From contig NW_020825294.1 of the NCBI RefSeq assembly GCF_003286085.1, positions 16,179,844-16,243,843 of the forward strand: a stretch of DNA of 64,000 nucleotides, in the 5' to 3' direction. This DNA is from Drosophila persimilis. Taxonomy: Eukaryota > Arthropoda > Insecta > Diptera > Drosophilidae. A model generated the notes under the pieces. That model was not told the DNA's origin. It made no database searches and saw only the letters and a program-made list of their open reading frames with translations. Within the stretch, counting starts at the first letter, position 1, and each line of letters opens with the position of its first letter. Position numbers and translations under genes: made by a program. Below are positions 60,301-64,000 of this stretch, piece by piece.

Positions 60301-63300
60301 AATAAGTCTCTCCGCTGGCGGAATACTTATCTCCGGCGGCGGGAAATGTATATCCCCTGCCGGACATCTTATCTCTGCTGACGAAATACTTCTCTCCGCT
60401 GGCGGAAAACTTATTTCCGGCGGCGGGATATTTATATCCCCTGCCGGAAAACTTATCTCTGCTGACGAAATAAGTCTCTCCGCTGGCGGAATACTTATCT
60501 CCGGCGGCGGGATATTTATATCCCCTGCCGGAAAACTTATCTCTGCTGACGAAATAAGTCTCTCCGCTGGCGGAATACTTATCTCCGGCGGCGGGAAATG
60601 TATATCCCCTGCCGGACATCTTATCTCTGCTGACGAAATACTTCTCTCCGCTGGCGGAAAACTTATTTCCGGTGGCGGGAAAGCTATATCCAATGCCGGA
60701 CAACTTATCTCTGCTGACGAAATACGTCTCTCCGCTGGCGGAAAACTTATTTTCGGCGGCGGGAAATCTATATCCCCTGCCGGACAAGTTATCCCTGCTG
60801 ACGAAATACGTCTCTCCGCTGGCGGAAAACTTATTTTCGGCGGCGGGAAATCTATATCCCCTGCCGGACAAGTTATCCCTGCTGACGAAATACGTCTCTC
60901 CGCTGGTAGAAAACTTATCTCCGGCGGCGGGATATTTATATCCCCTGCCGGAAAACTTATCTGTGCTGACGAAATACGTCTCTCCGCTGGCGGAAAACCT
61001 ATTTCCGGTGGCGGGAAATTTATATCCCCTGCCAGACAAATTATCCCTGCTGACGAAATACGTCTCTCCGCTGTCGGAAAACTGACTCCCGGTGGCGGGA
61101 AATGTATATCCCCTGCCGGACATCTTATCTCTGCTGACGAAATACTTCTCTCCGCTGGCGGAAAACTTATTTCCGGTGGCGGGAAAGCTATATCCAATGC
61201 CGGACAACTTATCTCTGCTGACGAAATACGTCTCTCCGCTGGCGGAAAACTTATTTTCGGCGGCGGGAAATCTATATCCCCTGCCGGACAAGTTATCCCT
61301 GCTGACGAAATACGTCTCTCCGCTGGTAGAAAACTTATCTCCGGCGGCGGGATATTTATATCCCCTGCCGGAAAACTTATCTGTGCTGACGAAATACGTC
61401 TCTCCGCTGGCGGAAAACCTATTTCCGGTGGCGGGAAATTTATATCCCCTGCCAGACAAATTATCCCTGCTGACGAAATACGTCTCTCCGCTGTCGGAAA
61501 ACTGACTCCCGGTGGCGGGAAATTTATATCCCCTGCCAGACAAATTATCCCTGCTGACGAAATACGTCTCTCCGCTGGCTGAAAAATTACTTCCGGTGGC
61601 GGGAAATTTATATGCCCTGCCGGACAACTTATCTCTGCTGACGTAATACGTCTCTCCGCTGGCGGAAAACTTATTTCCGGTGGCGGGAAATCTATATCCC
61701 CTAACAGACAAATTATCTCTGCTGACGAAATACGTCTCTCCGCTGGCGGAAAACTTATTTCCGGTGGCGGGAAATCTATATCCCCTGCCAGAAAACTTAT
61801 CTCTGCTGAGGAAATACATCTCTCCGCTGGCGGAAAACTTATTTCCGGTGGCGGGAAATTTATATCCGCTGACGAACAACGACTCTCCGCTGGCAAAAAA
61901 CTTATCTCCGGCGGCGGGAAATTTATATCCCCAGAACGACAATTTATCCCCGCAGACTAATTACGTTCCTCTGCTGGCAGAACACTTATCTCCGGTGGCG
62001 GAAAATTTATATCCGCTGGCGGAAAAATTTTCTCCGCTCACAGACATCTTATCTCCGCTGGCAGAACATTAATCTCCGGCGGCGGGATTTTTATATCCCC
62101 TGCCGCACAACTTACCTCTGCTAACGAAATACGATCTACGATTCTCCGCTTGCAGAAATCTTATCTCCGGCGGCGGAAAATTTATATCCCCTGACGGACA
62201 ATTTATCCCCGCTGACGAATTACGTTTCTCCGCCGGCAGAACATTTACTTCCGGCGGCGAGGAATTTATATCCCCTGCCGGACAACTTATCTCTGCTGAC
62301 AAAATACATCTCTCCGCTGCCTAACAACTTATCTCTGCTGACAAAATACGTCTCTTCGCTGGCGGAAAACGGGATATTTATATCCCCTGCCGGACAACTT
62401 ATCTCTGCTAACGAAATACGTCTATCCGCTGGCGGAAAACTTATTTATGGTGGCGGGAAATCTATATCCCCTGCTAGACAAATTATCTCTTCTGACGAAA
62501 TAGTCTCTCCGCTGGCGGAAAACTTAACTCCGGCGGTGGGAAATTTGTATCCCCAGACGGACAATTTACCCCGCAGACGAATTACGTTTCTCCGCAGGCG
62601 GAAAACTTATTTCCGGTGGCGGGAAATCTATATCCCCTGCCGGACAACTTATCTCTGCTAACGAAATACGTCTCTCCGCTGGCGGAAAACTTATCTCCGC
62701 TGACAGACTTCTTATCTCCGCTGCCAGACATCTTATCTCTGCTGACGAACTACTTCTCTGCGCTGGCGGAAAACTTATTTCGTGTGGAGGGAAATCTATA
62801 TCCGTTGGCGGACATCTTATCTCTGCTGACAAAATACATCTCCGCTGCCTAACAACTTATCTCTGCTGACGAAATACATCTCTCCGCTGGCGGAAAACTG
62901 ATTTCCGGTGGCGGGAAATCTATATCCCCTGCCGGACAACTTATCTCTGCTGACGAAATATGACTCTCCGCTGGTGGAAAACTTAACTCCGGCGGTGGGA
63001 AATTTGTATCCCCAGACGGACAATTTACCCCGCACACGAATTACGTTTCTCCGCTGGCGGAAAACTTATTTCCGGTGGCGGGAAATCTATATCCTCTGCC
63101 AGACAACTTATCTCTGCTAACGAAATACATCTCTCCGCTGGCGGAAAACTTATTTTCGGCGGCGGGAAATCTATATCCATTGCCAGACAAGTTATCCCTG
63201 CTGACGAAATACGTCTCTCCGCTGGCAGAATACTTATCTCCGGCGGCGGGATATTTATATCCCCTGATGAAAAACTTATCTCTGCTGACGAAATAAGTCT

Positions 63301-64000
63301 CTCCGCTGGCGGAATACTTATCTCCGGCGGCGGGAAATGTATATCCCCTGCCGGACATCTTATCTCTGCTGACGAAATACTTCTCTCCGCTGGCGGAAAA
63401 CTTATTTCCGGCGGCGGGATATTTATATCCCCTGCCGGAAAACTTATCTCTGCTGACGAAATAAGTCTCTCCGCTGGCGGAATACTTATCTCCGGCGGCG
63501 GGATATTTATATCCCCTGCCGGAAAACTTATCTCTGCTGACGAAATAAGTCTCTCCGCTGGCGGAATACTTATCTCCGGCGGCGGGAAATGTATATCCCC
63601 TGCCGGACATCTTATCTCTGCTGACGAAATACTTCTCTCCGCTGGCGGAAAACTTATTTCCGGTGGGCGGGAAAGCTATATCCAATGCCGGACAACTTAT
63701 CTCTGCTGACGAAATACGTCTCTCCGCTGGCGGAAAACTTATTTTCGGCGGCGGGAAATCTATATCCCCTGCCGGACAAGTTATCCCTGCTGACGAAATA
63801 CGTCTCTCCGCTGGCGGAAAACTTATTTTCGGCGGCGGGAAATCTATATCCCCTGCCGGACAAGTTATCCCTGCTGACGAAATACGTCTCTCCGCTGGTA
63901 GAAAACTTATCTCCGGCGGCGGGATATTTATATCCCCTGCCGGAAAACTTATCTGTGCTGACGAAATACGTCTCTCCGCTGGCGGAAAAACCTATTTCCG
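54361..64000 (+). repeat. Satellite array, right diverged domain, continues past window
   Basis: The same 21-bp satellite, more diverged again. CGCTGCCTAACAACTTATC interruptions recur near 55581, 55871, 57914, 58206, 59074, 59846, 62318 and 62846. Larger duplications are present: about 375 bp near 53970 and 56637 (offset 2,667), about 470 bp near 55400 and 57732 (offset 2,332), about 1.15 kb near 58410 and 61654 (offset 3,244), and about 0.8 kb near 59850 and 62843 (offset about 2,993). From about 59.9 kb on, the 84-bp register is strict. The array has no visible right end. No gene is called. Confidence 0.95.
60597..61520 (+). repeat. Two tandem higher-order units differing by one 84-bp unit
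   Basis: Landmark AATGTATATCCCCTGCCGG occurs at 60597 and 61101, 504 bp apart (6 x 84). Downstream landmarks are 420 bp apart (5 x 84), because the first copy holds one extra unit with GGAAAACTTATTTTCGGCGG. All monomers here are exactly 21 bp. Confidence 0.88.

Noticed and set aside
59915..61942. Long open frames on both strands that look like large repeat proteins
   Set aside because: Three long frames on both strands are open together over the same bases. Their peptides are only the 21-bp unit read in different phases, and frames break wherever a 20-bp monomer occurs. This is expected of a stop-poor repeat with a period divisible by three.
3527..64000. CRISPR-like array
   Set aside because: Repeats are contiguous with no unique spacers, and every monomer is a variant of the same 21 bp. 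The genome context is an insect with retrotransposons.

Overview
The window is repetitive, heterochromatin-like insect DNA, most likely from a dipteran. It contains no recognisable single-copy host gene. The inference rests on two retroelements. One is an I/LOA-group non-LTR element with an RNase H domain. The other is a 17.6/297/gypsy-like errantivirus, a group best known from flies.

Layout. (1) 1-3450: the 3' part of a non-LTR retrotransposon on the + strand, with an almost intact ORF2 (endonuclease remnant, reverse transcriptase, RNase H, Cys/His tail), a short 3' UTR and a (CCTAA)n tail. (2) 3451-3526: a short unique spacer. (3) 3527-11159 and 20124-64000: one head-to-tail satellite array of at least 51 kb that runs off the right edge. 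Its basic unit is a 21-bp monomer. Four diverged monomers (A, B, C, D) make an 84-bp unit, and 84-bp units are grouped into higher-order repeats from 168 bp to about 4 kb. (4) 11160-20123: a degenerate LTR retrotransposon on the - strand, inserted into a D-type monomer with a 4-bp TACA target duplication. It has unequal LTRs, a tRNA-Lys primer site, gag with a U UUU UUA -1 slippery site, pol present twice because of a 2.74-kb internal tandem duplication, and an env remnant interrupted by a 33-bp poly(A) tract.

The two flanks of the array (3.5-11 kb and 57-64 kb) keep a strict 21/84-bp register. The middle (about 22-57 kb) is homogenised, carries a 20-bp monomer variant and a TCTTA-expansion marker, and shows nearly identical duplications of 0.7-4 kb. 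This is the pattern expected from repeated unequal exchange. Because 21 and 84 are multiples of three and the monomers lack stops in several frames, the array is full of long overlapping open frames on both strands. I treat these as a by-product of the repeat and not as genes.

The parts most worth following up are the satellite itself (hierarchy, dyads, 21-bp helical phasing), the extended complementarity of the LTR element to tRNA-Lys, its slippery site, and the internal duplication that fuses integrase in frame to the Gag tail.
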